64,000 nt of DNA from a virus: IMG/VR virus record IMGVR_UViG_3300042878_001080, positions 29,329-93,328 of that record. One strand, 5' to 3'. The position numbers and the translations under genes are program-made. This document shows positions 19,275 to 28,312 of the stretch, one piece after another; position 1 is the stretch's first letter, and the number at the start of each line of letters is the position of its first letter. A model generated the notes under the pieces. That model was not told where the DNA came from and made no database searches. It saw only the letters and a program-made list of their open reading frames with translations.

Positions 19275-20129
19275 ATGGCGACAAATTCATTAGACGCAGT
19301 TTTGGCTCAATACGAGAAAGCAAAACAAGGTAGTAATTCTTCTACTACAAAATTTACACAAGAAGAAAGAATGAAAAAATACTTCGCGGCAATCCTTCCA
19401 GATAAGGAAACTCAAGGCCAAAGAAGATTAAGAATCTTACCAACAACAGATGGTTCTTCACCATTTAAAGAAGTTTGGTACCACGAGATTCAAGTGGATG
19501 GAAAATTCCAAAAATTTTATGACCCGGGAAAAAACGACAATGAACGCTCACCTTTAACTGAGGTTTATGAAGAACTTCGTGAAACAGGAAAAGAAGAGGA
19601 CAAAAAATTATCGTCAAATTATTTGGCTCGTAAATTTTACATTGTTAAAGTTATCGATAGAGATAATGAGGGGGATGGAGTTAAATTTTGGAGATTTAAA
19701 TCTAACTACAAGAATGAAGGTATCTACGACAAAATCATCCCTATCTACAGAAATAAAGGTGATATTGCTGACCCTGAAAAAGGTAGAGACCTTATCTTAG
19801 AATTAACTAAGGCTAAGACTCCAAAGGGAGCTGTTTATACAGTAATTCAAACGGTTATGTATGATGATGCAGCACCAATTCACGAAGATTCAAAACTTGC
19901 TGAAAGTTGGATTAACGATGAATTAACTTGGGAAGATGTTTACTCTAAAAAACCAGTTGAGTACTTAGAATCTATTGCAAGAGGTGAAACTCCAAAATGG
20001 AATTCTGATAAAGGTGGTTATGATTATGGTAACTCTGATGAGTCTGAAGTATCGTTTGGTGGTTCTAAACCATCTGCACCAATTGACCCACAAGCGGGAG
20101 ATGAAGAGGATAATGATATGCCTTTCTAA
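19275..20129 (+). CDS. 32: Single-stranded DNA-binding protein, gp32-like
   Basis: 284 aa (T4 gp32 is 301). Coats ssDNA during replication and recombination and recruits partners through its acidic tail. Visible: a basic N-terminal cooperativity region, the RRLRILPTTDGSSPF and EVWYHEIQV strands of the OB fold, FWRFKSNYKNEGIYDKI, an acidic/aromatic DWVY-like segment, and the C-terminal tail ending GDEEDNDMPF, the hallmark partner-binding tip of SSBs. There are no cysteines at all, so the zinc site of T4 gp32 is absent. It has its own upstream terminator and is followed by a hairpin before uvsX, suggesting separately tuned expression. Confidence 0.9.
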   Translation: MATNSLDAVLAQYEKAKQGSNSSTTKFTQEERMKKYFAAILPDKETQGQRRLRILPTTDGSSPFKEVWYHEIQVDGKFQKFYDPGKNDNERSPLTEVYEELRETGKEEDKKLSSNYLARKFYIVKVIDRDNEGDGVKFWRFKSNYKNEGIYDKIIPIYRNKGDIADPEKGRDLILELTKAKTPKGAVYTVIQTVMYDDAAPIHEDSKLAESWINDELTWEDVYSKKPVEYLESIARGETPKWNSDKGGYDYGNSDESEVSFGGSKPSAPIDPQAGDEEDNDMPF

Positions 20130-20138
20130 TCAAATAAT

Positions 20139-20189
20139 TTAGACATATAGTTAGGACACTAAGATATACTTGGTGTCCTACTTGTCTAA
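20139..20189 (+). other. Two-tier hairpin between gp32 and uvsX
   Basis: An outer stem TTAGACA (20139-20145)/TGTCTAA (20183-20189) and an inner 12-bp stem TAGGACACTAAG (20152-20163)/CTTGGTGTCCTA (20169-20180, one wobble) close a 5-base loop. On the + strand it is followed by A residues, not T, so it is not a standard terminator; it may be an RNA-stability or processing element in the gp32-uvsX transcript. Confidence 0.7.
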
Positions 20190-20219
20190 AAAAAATAACA
20201 AATTAAACTAATTAGAAAT

Positions 20220-21209
20220 ATGGCGATTAAAAAGAAAACATTCTCGTTAGAGGATATAAAGGGTAAATTCTCTACAAAAACAAAATACAAACCTGAAAGC
20301 TTCTATAACTGCGGTGAAGCTTTTATGGATGCTTGTGGTTTACCCGGACCTGTAATGGGGGGTATCAATATGATGTTAGGTCATTCAAATACTTCAAAAA
20401 CAACAGCTATGATATTAGCGGCGGCTGATGCTCAGAAAAAAGGACATTTACCGGTGTTTATTATAACGGAAAAAAAATGGTCTTGGGAACACTCGGTTGA
20501 ATTGGGGTTACAAGCGGAACAAAATGAAAATGGTGAGTGGGACGGTCATTTTATTTTTAACGATTCTTTTGAAACAATAGAACAGGCGACTGATTTTATG
20601 AATGATATATTAGATGCTCAAGAAAAAGGTGAATTACCGTATAATGTTGCTTTTTTCTTTGATAGTATTGGTAGTATTCCCTGTCAAATGACTTTTGAAG
20701 GTAAGGGGGGGTCTATGCACAATGCTAGAGTACTATCAGAAAGAATAGGTATGGGGTTACATTCAAGAATAACAAAATCAAAAAAAGAGGATTATCCTTA
20801 TTACAATACTTTAGTTGTAATTGTACAACCTTGGGTTGAATTGCCGGACTCACCATTTGGTCAGCCTTCTATTAAACCTAAAGGCGGTGAGGCGTTATAT
20901 TTGGCATCTTCTTTAGTATTTTTATTTGGTAACCAAAAAAATGCTGGAGTTAATCATATAACCGCAACTAAAAATGGTAGAACCGTATCTTATGCTGTTA
21001 GAACAAAAGTATCAATATTAAAAAATCACGTAAATGGTATTGCGTTTAAGGATGGGAAAATTATTGCGGTTCCTCAAGGATATATTGCGGATACAAAAGA
21101 GGCGTTAGATAAATATAAAAAACAATATTCTAGTTATTGGGGTGCGATACTTAGTGGTACCGGTGAATTGATATTAGATGAAAATAGTGAAGACGATTCT
21201 GACGATTAA
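20220..21209 (+). CDS. uvsX: UvsX-like RecA-family recombinase
   Basis: 329 aa (T4 UvsX is 391). Catalyses homologous pairing and strand exchange with gp32. The Walker A loop is GHSNTSKTT at residues 54-62, lacking the usual Gly before Lys, as does the T4 loop. Further RecA-core elements are FIITEKKWSWE, FFFDSIGSI (Walker B-like), the LSERIGMGLHSRI helix and the NTLVVIVQPWVELPDSPFG segment with the GGEALYLASSLVFLF strand. The acidic C-terminal tail (ENSEDDSDD) is typical. Downstream lies the first RHH+HNH cassette, inserted between uvsX and the RNase H gene. Confidence 0.9.
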   Translation: MAIKKKTFSLEDIKGKFSTKTKYKPESFYNCGEAFMDACGLPGPVMGGINMMLGHSNTSKTTAMILAAADAQKKGHLPVFIITEKKWSWEHSVELGLQAEQNENGEWDGHFIFNDSFETIEQATDFMNDILDAQEKGELPYNVAFFFDSIGSIPCQMTFEGKGGSMHNARVLSERIGMGLHSRITKSKKEDYPYYNTLVVIVQPWVELPDSPFGQPSIKPKGGEALYLASSLVFLFGNQKNAGVNHITATKNGRTVSYAVRTKVSILKNHVNGIAFKDGKIIAVPQGYIADTKEALDKYKKQYSSYWGAILSGTGELILDENSEDDSDD

Positions 21210-21248
21210 AAAAATTGATACTATTACTACTTTTAAGTATTTTTAAGA

Positions 21249-21256
21249 TATTTATA
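21249..21256 (+). promoter_or_regulatory. TATTTATA motif of RHH-HNH cassette 1
   Basis: The core ends four bases (TAAT) before the ATG at 21261. The same motif, same 4-base gap and same following ATGGGAAGA occur in cassette 2, so the promoter seems to travel with the cassette. Confidence 0.6.
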
Positions 21257-21260
21257 TAAT

Positions 21261-21413
21261 ATGGGAAGACATAAGATTGATGAAGATAAAAAAAAGGTAA
21301 AAGTTTCGGTTGCGATTGACCCTGAATTACCTCAATACTTTAAGGATAAATCTATAAATTTATCTTCCCTTGTTAATAAATTATTAAAAGAATATATTAA
21401 AAATGGAAACTAA
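21261..21413 (+). CDS. Small ribbon-helix-helix-like protein, cassette 1
   Basis: 50 aa. Begins MGRHKIDEDKKKVKVSVAID, giving a basic N-terminus and one beta strand, then helix A (PELPQYFKDK), a turn, and helix B with SSLVNKLLKEYIKN. Strand-helix-helix with the SSLVNKLL helix is the signature of CopG/MetJ-like ribbon-helix-helix DNA-binding proteins. It overlaps the HNH gene by 11 bases and a second copy (56880) has the same arrangement. Likely roles are repression of the cassette promoter or DNA targeting for the nuclease; neither is shown by the sequence. Confidence 0.72.
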   Translation: MGRHKIDEDKKKVKVSVAIDPELPQYFKDKSINLSSLVNKLLKEYIKNGN

Positions 21414-21963
21414 AGTTTGTAGTAAATGTAATGTTGAAAAACAAATAACCGATTTTTATAAAAAAAATAATTATTGTAAAATTTGTCATTTAGAAAAAAA
21501 ACAAAATTGGAGAAAAAATAATCCCGAAGAATATAAAAAACAAAACAAAAATTATTGGGAGAGAACTAAAGATGTTCAATCACAAAAAAAGAAAGTTTGG
21601 ATTAAAAATAATCGGGAAAAGTATAATAGTTATTGGACAAATAGAAAAAATATAGACCCAGAATTCAAACTACTAATGAATATGAGGTCTAGATTATGTG
21701 GTTATTTAAAGAAACTTAACATAACCAAAACTAACAAAACTTTTGATATTGTGGGTTGTTCTCCCCAATTTTTAAAAGAACATTTAGAAACCCAATTTAC
21801 TGATGGTATGAGTTGGGATAACAGGAGTGAGTGGCATATTGACCACATCATTCCATTATCATCGGCAAAAACAGAAGACGAACTTTATAAGTTGTGTCAT
21901 TATGAAAATCTTCAACCATTATGGGCTGAGGATAATTTGAAAAAGAGTAACAAAATTTTATAG
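21403..21963 (+). CDS. HNH homing-type endonuclease, cassette 1
   Basis: 186 aa. An N-terminal zinc ribbon (Cys6, Cys9, Cys25, Cys28) is followed by a Lys/Asn/Trp-rich DNA-binding region and a C-terminal HNH domain: WHIDHIIPLSSAKTEDELYK with His145 and His148, then NLQPLW with Asn169 and EDN with Asn178. HNH proteins of this kind make site-specific or nicking cuts and are common free-standing mobile endonucleases in T-even-like phages. It lies between uvsX and the RNase H gene and starts inside the RHH gene. It is paralogous to the protein at 57022. Confidence 0.88.
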   Translation: METKVCSKCNVEKQITDFYKKNNYCKICHLEKKQNWRKNNPEEYKKQNKNYWERTKDVQSQKKKVWIKNNREKYNSYWTNRKNIDPEFKLLMNMRSRLCGYLKKLNITKTNKTFDIVGCSPQFLKEHLETQFTDGMSWDNRSEWHIDHIIPLSSAKTEDELYKLCHYENLQPLWAEDNLKKSNKIL

Positions 21964-21984
21964 TAACGAATACAAACAAAACAA

Positions 21985-22986
21985 GTGACTAAAACACTAT
22001 TAGTGGATGGAAACAATCTACTTAAGATTGGGTTTTGCGGGGTTAAAGACTTTTACCACAACGGAAAACACATAGGAGGATTATGGCATTTTATCAATAC
22101 AATTAGACGTTTTATAGACGAACAAAATTTTGATAAGGTTGTTGTTATGTGGGATGGTGATAATAATTCATCCGCCCGAAAACTTATTTACCCCCAATAT
22201 AAAGAAAAACGACGTATAACCGAAGATTTCAAAGATGAATCTTTTGAAGAACAGAAAGAGAGAATCAAACAATACTTGGAGGAATGTTATATAAGACAAA
22301 TCAACGTAGATAATAACGAAGGCGACGATTTGATTGCTTACTACTGCCAAATCTCGGAAAACGAACAAAAGACTATCTATTCGGGGGATAAAGACCTTAC
22401 CCAACTTATATCGGATAAGGTATCGGTATATTATCCAAGAACCAAAGAGACTTATCATTTAGGAAGTAAAATCAAATGTGATTTTTACGAATTTCCCCAC
22501 GAAAACATCAGGACTTATAAAATTCTATCTGGAGATAAATCGGACAATATTGACGGTATTTCAGGGTTGGGTGAGAAAACTCTTATAAAGTTTTTTCCTG
22601 AGCTACTTGAAAAAACCGTTTCTATTACCGATATTTTAGAAAAGGCTGAAATTCTACTAAAGGAAAACAAGGGTAATAAGACATTACAAAATCTTTTATC
22701 CGGAAAAACTAAAAGTGGTGTGTATGGTGATGAGTTTTTTGTTATTAACGAAAAAATTATAAATTTATCAAACCCATTAATTACTGATGGTGCTAAAGAA
22801 CTTGTTGAATTATATTATAAAGAAACCTTAGACCCTGATGGAAGGGGTCATAGGGGACTTATTAAAATGATGATGGAAGATGGGTTTTTTAAGTATCTAC
22901 CGAAGGGGGATGACGCGTGGGTTAATTTTGTTAGACCCTTTTTAAAACTAACAAGAAAAGAAAAAAGAAATTATAAAAACAATTAA
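21985..22986 (+). CDS. rnh: 5'-3' exonuclease / flap endonuclease, T4 RNase H-like
   Basis: 333 aa from a GTG start; no ATG occurs before residue ~51, which would delete the first active-site motif, so GTG is chosen. FEN-family metal-binding motifs are in order: LLVDGNNLLKIGF, VVMWDGD, EGDDLIAYY, TIYSGDKDLTQL, then the helix-two-turn region GDKSDNIDGISGLGEKT. T4 RNase H (305 aa) removes RNA primers and adjacent DNA at the lagging strand. Neighbours are UvsX and the replicative helicase, consistent with a replisome role. Confidence 0.9.
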   Translation: MTKTLLVDGNNLLKIGFCGVKDFYHNGKHIGGLWHFINTIRRFIDEQNFDKVVVMWDGDNNSSARKLIYPQYKEKRRITEDFKDESFEEQKERIKQYLEECYIRQINVDNNEGDDLIAYYCQISENEQKTIYSGDKDLTQLISDKVSVYYPRTKETYHLGSKIKCDFYEFPHENIRTYKILSGDKSDNIDGISGLGEKTLIKFFPELLEKTVSITDILEKAEILLKENKGNKTLQNLLSGKTKSGVYGDEFFVINEKIINLSNPLITDGAKELVELYYKETLDPDGRGHRGLIKMMMEDGFFKYLPKGDDAWVNFVRPFLKLTRKEKRNYKNN

Positions 22987-22994
22987 TTAAAACT

Positions 22995-23447
22995 ATGAAA
23001 GACCAAGATTCGGTAAAATTAGAATTCTTAATGATGGTAAATGATAACATCATTGTGCAGAGATTTTTTAACGTAAGAGAGTTCAATAATGAGGGAAAAA
23101 ACTCGTTAGAACTTTATGACTTACTTCGTGAATTTAAAGACGATATTCAAACTCAATTGTCGTTGAAAACCGTAACGTATATGACGGATAATATGTACGA
23201 AATTGTGAACAATCCTGCTATTTTGGAAACGTCTTATACTGACGGTCCGGAGTACTTCAACATCTTCATCAAACAAAATGATGTGACAATTTGTCATAGA
23301 CAGGTGGATGCTAAAGTATACCCTCCAAAGATAAGATATACTGTGGATGTACGCCCACACCTAAAAAACCTATTAATGAATTTAACTGACATTTTTTCGT
23401 CAAAAGATTTAACAAAAAAATATCTAGAAGTTAACCTAAGTGTATAG
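22995..23447 (+). CDS. Conserved-looking protein of unknown function in the replication block
   Basis: 150 aa, not recognised. Soluble and mixed alpha/beta, with no cysteine cluster; features include LEFLMMVNDNIIVQRFFNVR, a central acidic helix, YFNIFIKQNDVTICHRQVDA and a helix-rich C-terminus. It begins 8 bases after the RNase H stop and precedes the helicase, the neighbourhood where T4-like phages keep helicase loaders and small replication accessories. A replication role is inferred from position alone. Confidence 0.6.
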   Translation: MKDQDSVKLEFLMMVNDNIIVQRFFNVREFNNEGKNSLELYDLLREFKDDIQTQLSLKTVTYMTDNMYEIVNNPAILETSYTDGPEYFNIFIKQNDVTICHRQVDAKVYPPKIRYTVDVRPHLKNLLMNLTDIFSSKDLTKKYLEVNLSV

Positions 23448-23455
23448 TATTTATT
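23448..23455 (+). promoter_or_regulatory. TATTTATT motif before gp41
   Basis: A variant of the recurrent core, 21 bases upstream of the helicase ATG, sitting in the loop of a 6-bp dyad GTGTAT (23440-23445)/ATACAC (23457-23462). Confidence 0.4.
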
Positions 23456-23476
23456 AATACACTAAAAGAAAAATAT

Positions 23477-24862
23477 ATGGCGTCAAACAAAAATTTTGAG
23501 TATCTAGGTAGTACATTTCAGATACAATTATTAAACCAAATCATTATCGATAAAGACTTCTCAAGGTCAATTATAGATGTGATTGAAACAAGTTATTTTG
23601 AGAATAAATATTTCAAATTAATCATTCAAATGATTAAAGAGTATTACACAAAATACGAACACACACCAACCTTTGACACCTTAGAACAAATCACAAAATC
23701 TGAGATACAACAACCTCTGGCGGCAAAAATCATTATTGATACCCTTACAAAAGTTAAGGAGTCCACGTTAGAAGGTGCTGAGTTTGTACAAGAAAAATCT
23801 ATGAAATTTTGTAAACAACAAGAGTTACAAAAAGTAATGGTTAAAGCTCAAAAAATCATCGATACTGGTGAGTTTGAAAGTTATGATACATTAGAGGAAA
23901 TGGTTAGTAAGGCATTACAAGTAGGGGAACACGATAAGGGAACTGAAAGTGTTTTTAGTAACTTAGATGATGTTTTAAACGAAGATTATCGTCATCCGAT
24001 ACCGATGGGTATTCCGGGGATAGATAGACTCTTAAAAGGAGGGTTGGCTAAAGGTGAAATCGGTGTTATTTTAGCACCAACAGGTGTAGGTAAATCTACT
24101 TTACTTACAAAAATTGCAAATCATTCATTTAATTTGGGGTATAATGTTTTACAAATATTCTTTGAGGATAATCCGAAGATTATCCAACGAAAACACATTA
24201 CATTATGGACAAAAATCCATCCGGATGAATTGTCTATAAGAAAAGATGAAGTTATGGTTAAAGTTCAAGAAATTAAGGAGAAAATGCCTAATGAATTAAT
24301 ACTTAAAAAACTTCCATCTGATACTATAACAATGATGCAAATTAAGAATCAAATTAGAAAAATGATTTCTGAAGGTATTAAAATTGATATGGTATTATTG
24401 GACTACATTGACTGTGTGGTTCCGGATAAAAACTTAGGAGATGAATGGAAATCTGAAGGGTCTGTGATGAGAGGTTTTGAATCTATGTGTCACGAACTTG
24501 ATTTAGTTGGATGGACTGCAACTCAGGGTAATAGAAGTTCAATATCCTCAGATGTTGTAACTACCGACCAAATGGGTGGTTCTATCAAAAAAGCTCAGGT
24601 TGGACACGTAATCATTTCCGTGGCTAAATCTCTACAGCAAAAAGAAATGAAACTAGCGACGATAGCAATTACTAAATCACGTATTGGTGATGATGGTGTT
24701 GTCTTTGAGAATTGTAAATTCGATAATGGTATGTTAGAGATTGATACTGAGAGTTCAGTAACATTCTTAGGGTTAGAAGAACAAACTGAAGAAAGAAATA
24801 GACAGAGAATCAAGGACTTGTTAGATAAGAGAAAAGAAAAAAACCAACAACAAATTAATTAA
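23477..24862 (+). CDS. 41: Replicative DNA helicase, gp41/DnaB-like
   Basis: 461 aa (T4 gp41 is 475). An N-terminal helical domain (~1-170) with [17 protein letters not shown] resembles DnaB-type N domains; the RecA-like motor follows, with [20 protein letters not shown], Walker [10 protein letters not shown] at residues 200-208, [10 protein letters not shown] as Walker B, and the DnaB-family [10 protein letters not shown] and [20 protein letters not shown] segments. It unwinds the fork and works with the primase, here encoded 31 kb away at 55932. nrdB begins one base after its stop. Confidence 0.92.
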   Translation: MASNKNFEYLGSTFQIQLLNQIIIDKDFSRSIIDVIETSYFENKYFKLIIQMIKEYYTKYEHTPTFDTLEQITKSEIQQPLAAKIIIDTLTKVKESTLEGAEFVQEKSMKFCKQQELQKVMVKAQKIIDTGEFESYDTLEEMVSKALQVGEHDKGTESVFSNLDDVLNEDYRHPIPMGIPGIDRLLKGGLAKGEIGVILAPTGVGKSTLLTKIANHSFNLGYNVLQIFFEDNPKIIQRKHITLWTKIHPDELSIRKDEVMVKVQEIKEKMPNELILKKLPSDTITMMQIKNQIRKMISEGIKIDMVLLDYIDCVVPDKNLGDEWKSEGSVMRGFESMCHELDLVGWTATQGNRSSISSDVVTTDQMGGSIKKAQVGHVIISVAKSLQQKEMKLATIAITKSRIGDDGVVFENCKFDNGMLEIDTESSVTFLGLEEQTEERNRQRIKDLLDKRKEKNQQQIN

Positions 24863-24863
24863 T

Positions 24864-25814
24864 ATGAAAGAAAAAATATTAGAACCAAATAATGAGAGAT
24901 TTGTTATCTTCCCAATAGAACATAATGATATTTGGGAATTTTACAAACAACACCAAGCGGCGTTTTGGACAGCGGAAGAAGTTGATTTATCTAATGATAT
25001 TAGAGATTGGGAAAACCTATCTGATAATGAGAGATATTTCCTTAAAAATATATTAGCATTCTTTGCGGCATCTGATGGTATCGTGAATGAAAATTTGGCT
25101 GAGAACTTCTTAAAAGAAGTTCAATATGCTGAAGCGAAGTTCTTCTACGGATTCCAAATTATGATGGAGAATATTCACTCCTTAATGTATTCATTATTAA
25201 TAGATACTTATGTGTCTGATGAGACAGAAAAAGATGAATGTTTCCACGCAATAGATAGATTACCTGCTGTTCAGAAAAAAGCTAGTTGGGCATTGAAATG
25301 GATAGAAAGTTCGTCTTTTCAAGAAAGATTAGTAGCGTTTGCGGCGGTTGAGGGTATCTTCTTCTCAGGTTCATTCTGTTCAATCTTTTGGATGAAATCA
25401 AGAGGGATTATGCAAGGATTATGTAATGCTAATAGCCTCATCTTCAAAGATGAGAACTTACATTGTGATTTTGCGATTCATTTGATTAACAATCATATTG
25501 AAAACAAACCAACGGAGAAAAGAATTAAAGAAATTTTATTATCAGCATTAGAAATTGAAAAAGAGTTTATTACTGAGTCATTACCTGTATCTTTAATTGG
25601 TATGAATTCAAATTTAATGAAACAATATCTTGAATTTGTAACTGATGGACTATTAGTTAAGTTTGGATGTAAAAAACATTTTAATGTTGAACAACCATTT
25701 AAATTTATGGAACAAATCGCTGTTGAAACAAAGGGTAACTTTTTTGAATCAAGAACAATGGAGTATCAAAAAGCTAAGTTAGGAGAATCATTAACATTTA
25801 CAGACGATTTTTAA
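24864..25814 (+). CDS. nrdB: Ribonucleotide reductase class Ia small subunit
   Basis: 316 aa. Generates and stores the tyrosyl radical used by NrdA to make dNTPs. Di-iron ligands are visible: Asp in AASDGIV, Glu and His in [13 protein letters not shown] (with the radical Tyr four residues after His), Glu in [12 protein letters not shown], and Glu and His in [10 protein letters not shown]. The C-terminal tail ends in TFTDDF, a partner-binding tip. The sequence is of the eukaryotic/viral-like type. It lies between gp41 and nrdA with one-base gaps, forming a tight operon. Confidence 0.95.
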   Translation: MKEKILEPNNERFVIFPIEHNDIWEFYKQHQAAFWTAEEVDLSNDIRDWENLSDNERYFLKNILAFFAASDGIVNENLAENFLKEVQYAEAKFFYGFQIMMENIHSLMYSLLIDTYVSDETEKDECFHAIDRLPAVQKKASWALKWIESSSFQERLVAFAAVEGIFFSGSFCSIFWMKSRGIMQGLCNANSLIFKDENLHCDFAIHLINNHIENKPTEKRIKEILLSALEIEKEFITESLPVSLIGMNSNLMKQYLEFVTDGLLVKFGCKKHFNVEQPFKFMEQIAVETKGNFFESRTMEYQKAKLGESLTFTDDF

Positions 25815-25815
25815 T

Positions 25816-28230
25816 ATGATGTCACTAAAAATAAGAAAAAGAGGGGGTGATGAGGTATCCTTTAACCCCCAAAAAATTTACAATAGAGTTAAACAAGCTT
25901 CTAAAGGGTTAAAAGTTAATGCTGATGAGGTGTTCATTAAAGTGATTACTTCGGTCCCAACTGAAGGTGTTATTACAACTAAAGAGTTGGATAAATTGGT
26001 TTACGAGATTGCTGCGGCTTATACTGGTAGTCATCACGATTACTCAAGACTAGCGTCATCTGTGGCAATATCTGCGTATCACAAAGAGACTGATGAAAGT
26101 TTCTGTAATACAATGAAAAGTTTATATGACGATGATATTATTAATGATATCTTAATCAATACAATTACTCAATACGGTCCTGAAAATATTGATTCGGTAA
26201 TAAATCACGAGAATGATTACAATTTTGATTATTTTGCGTGGAAATCATTACAGGAAATGTATTTGTTGAAAACACCTAAAGGTGTTGTAGTTGAAAGACC
26301 TCAACATATGTATATGAGAGTTGCTTTATGGGTGACTAAATCATTTGAAGAGGCGGTTGAATACTATAATTCGTTATCGAATCAACTTATCTCTCCGGCA
26401 ACACCAATTATGATTAATGCGGGTACCAAAACACCTCAACTAGCGTCTTGTGTGTTGAAGTACAATAACGGAGATTCAAGACAAGGTTTGTTGGATACAT
26501 TTAATGACATTTCAACTTATTCGTCAGATGCGGCTGGAATTGGGTTATGTATGTCTAACATTCGTAGTAAAGAAAGTCGTATTAACTCATCAGGAGGATT
26601 TGCGGGTGGTTTATTGAAATACCTAAAGATTGTTAATGAAGGGTTAAGATTCTTCAACCAACAAGGAAGAAGACCGGGTAGTGCTGCTATCTACATAGAA
26701 CCTTGGCATAAGGATATTATGGACTTACTTGAAATCAAAAAGAATACGGGTGCTGAGGAGTTGAGAGCAAAAGATTTATTTACCTCAATTTGGTTACCGG
26801 ACAACTTTATGAACGCAGTTAAGAACAATGATGATTGGTATTTGTTCTGTCCTAACGAAATTATCAAAGCGGGTATCAAACCATTACAAGAAGCTTACGG
26901 TGATGAGTATGAATCAAATTACAACAAAGCAGTTGAACTTGGTTTAGGTAAGAAAGTAAAAGCACAAACAATTTGGAATAAGATTATTGAATCTCAGGTT
27001 GAAACCGGAGTTCCTTACTTATGTTCTAAAGATAGTGCTAACAGAAAAACTAACCATCAAAACATCGGAGTGATTAAACAATCTAACTTATGTAATGAGA
27101 TTTACCAATTCACCGATGAGAACACCACAGCAATCTGTACGTTATCATCTATGGTATTAAAGAACTTCATCATAAAAGGAGAATTTGATTTCAAATTACT
27201 TTATAGTGAAGTTAGAAAGGTTGTTAGAGCACTTAACAAAGTTGTTGATATCAATAGTTATTCAACTGAACAAGGAAGAAAAGGTGGGTTGGAACAAAGA
27301 GCGATTGCCATTGGAACACAAGGTCTTGCTGATGTATTCTTCTTAATGGATTATATCTTTACAACTGAAGAAGCAAAGAAACTTAATAAAGAGATTTTTG
27401 AAACAATCTACTTCGCAGCAATCACTGAAAGTATGAATCTATGTAAAACAGGTGAATACAAACCATACGACTTTTTTAATGGGTCACCAATGTCAAAAGG
27501 TATATTCCAATTTGATATGTGGGGGTTAGATTATGAAGGTTTAGGTGGAATGTGGGATTGGGACTCACTTAAATTAGAAGTGTCTAACCACGGTGTTTGT
27601 AATTCGTTATTCACGGCTCAGATGCCAGTTGCGTCTTCGGCTAAGATTACAGGTTCATTTGAAATGACAGAACCGGCTCACTCGGCATTATTTAATCGTC
27701 GTGTTGTCGGTGGTGAAATTTTAATTGTTAATAAATACTTAATTAACGATTTTGAAAAGTTAGGTGTTTGGTGTGAGGACTTGAAAAATGAGATTATAAT
27801 GAATGAAGGGTCAGTACAAAATATTAATTTTAATCATTACTTGGACCCGGAAGATAAAAATTATAATAAGAAGGTTAAACGAATAGAACATTTAATTCCA
27901 AAATACAAAACAATTTGGGAGATATCTCAAAGAGAATTGATTGATATGGCTGCGGACAGAGCACCATTCATAGACCAATCACAGTCAATGAATATCTATA
28001 TGTCTGAACCAACATTATCAAAGATTTCATCATCACACTTCCATTCTTGGGGTAAAGGGTTGAAAACTCTTTGTTATTATGTTAGAACAAAGGCGATATC
28101 AACCGGAGCTAAACACTTAGCTGTTGATATATCAAAAGTGAGTCAATCAAAACCAATTGAGAAACCAACCGTTGATTTAACACAAAAACCTTCGGATTCC
28201 GAGTTTGAGTGTTTCGGATGTGGTTCTTAA
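25816..28230 (+). CDS. nrdA: Ribonucleotide reductase class Ia large subunit
   Basis: 804 aa. Reduces ribonucleoside diphosphates. The N-terminal ~90 residues are an ATP-cone (RKRGGDEVSFNPQKIYNRVK), implying allosteric activity control. Catalytic features are the cysteine in QLASCVLKYNNGD, NLCNEI with the radical cysteine, the partner cysteine in AICTLSSM, the tyrosine pair in LCYYVRT for radical transfer, and the redox-active C-terminal CFGCGS. The start is ATGATG, so initiation could be at either codon. A terminator follows 7 bases after the stop. Confidence 0.95.
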   Translation: MMSLKIRKRGGDEVSFNPQKIYNRVKQASKGLKVNADEVFIKVITSVPTEGVITTKELDKLVYEIAAAYTGSHHDYSRLASSVAISAYHKETDESFCNTMKSLYDDDIINDILINTITQYGPENIDSVINHENDYNFDYFAWKSLQEMYLLKTPKGVVVERPQHMYMRVALWVTKSFEEAVEYYNSLSNQLISPATPIMINAGTKTPQLASCVLKYNNGDSRQGLLDTFNDISTYSSDAAGIGLCMSNIRSKESRINSSGGFAGGLLKYLKIVNEGLRFFNQQGRRPGSAAIYIEPWHKDIMDLLEIKKNTGAEELRAKDLFTSIWLPDNFMNAVKNNDDWYLFCPNEIIKAGIKPLQEAYGDEYESNYNKAVELGLGKKVKAQTIWNKIIESQVETGVPYLCSKDSANRKTNHQNIGVIKQSNLCNEIYQFTDENTTAICTLSSMVLKNFIIKGEFDFKLLYSEVRKVVRALNKVVDINSYSTEQGRKGGLEQRAIAIGTQGLADVFFLMDYIFTTEEAKKLNKEIFETIYFAAITESMNLCKTGEYKPYDFFNGSPMSKGIFQFDMWGLDYEGLGGMWDWDSLKLEVSNHGVCNSLFTAQMPVASSAKITGSFEMTEPAHSALFNRRVVGGEILIVNKYLINDFEKLGVWCEDLKNEIIMNEGSVQNINFNHYLDPEDKNYNKKVKRIEHLIPKYKTIWEISQRELIDMAADRAPFIDQSQSMNIYMSEPTLSKISSSHFHSWGKGLKTLCYYVRTKAISTGAKHLAVDISKVSQSKPIEKPTVDLTQKPSDSEFECFGCGS

Positions 28231-28237
28231 ATAAAAT

Positions 28238-28266
28238 AATCACGACATTAGTGTCGTGATTTTTTA
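28238..28266 (+). terminator. Rho-independent terminator after nrdA
   Basis: AATCACGACA (28238-28247) pairs perfectly with TGTCGTGATT (28252-28261) around TTAG and is followed by more T residues. Its right arm can alternatively pair with an exact repeat of the left arm at 28289-28298 (see findings). Confidence 0.92.
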
Positions 28267-28274
28267 TTTTAATC

Positions 28275-28309
28275 TATTTATAAGAAATAATCACGACACT
28301 ATATTTATA
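28275..28309 (+). promoter_or_regulatory. Two TATTTATA motifs before gp25
   Basis: Cores at 28275-28282 and 28302-28309; the second ends three bases before the gp25 ATG. Between them lies the direct repeat AATAATCACGACA (28286-28298) of the upstream terminator arm. Confidence 0.5.
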
Positions 28310-28312
28310 GTT

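Noticed and set aside
20139-20189. Rho-independent terminator after gp32
   Set aside because: The strong hairpin is followed by A's on the coding strand, so it lacks the T-tract; recorded as an RNA structure instead.
21261-21963. RHH + HNH as a toxin-antitoxin pair
   Set aside because: RHH antitoxins exist, but the HNH protein looks like a homing endonuclease with a zinc ribbon, and the RHH protein lacks an extended toxin-binding tail. Kept as a mobile cassette.
28256-28312. Upstream start for gp25 giving 171 aa
   Set aside because: The added 19 residues would be coded by the terminator T-tract and the promoter motif region; the ATG at 28313 fits the family start better.
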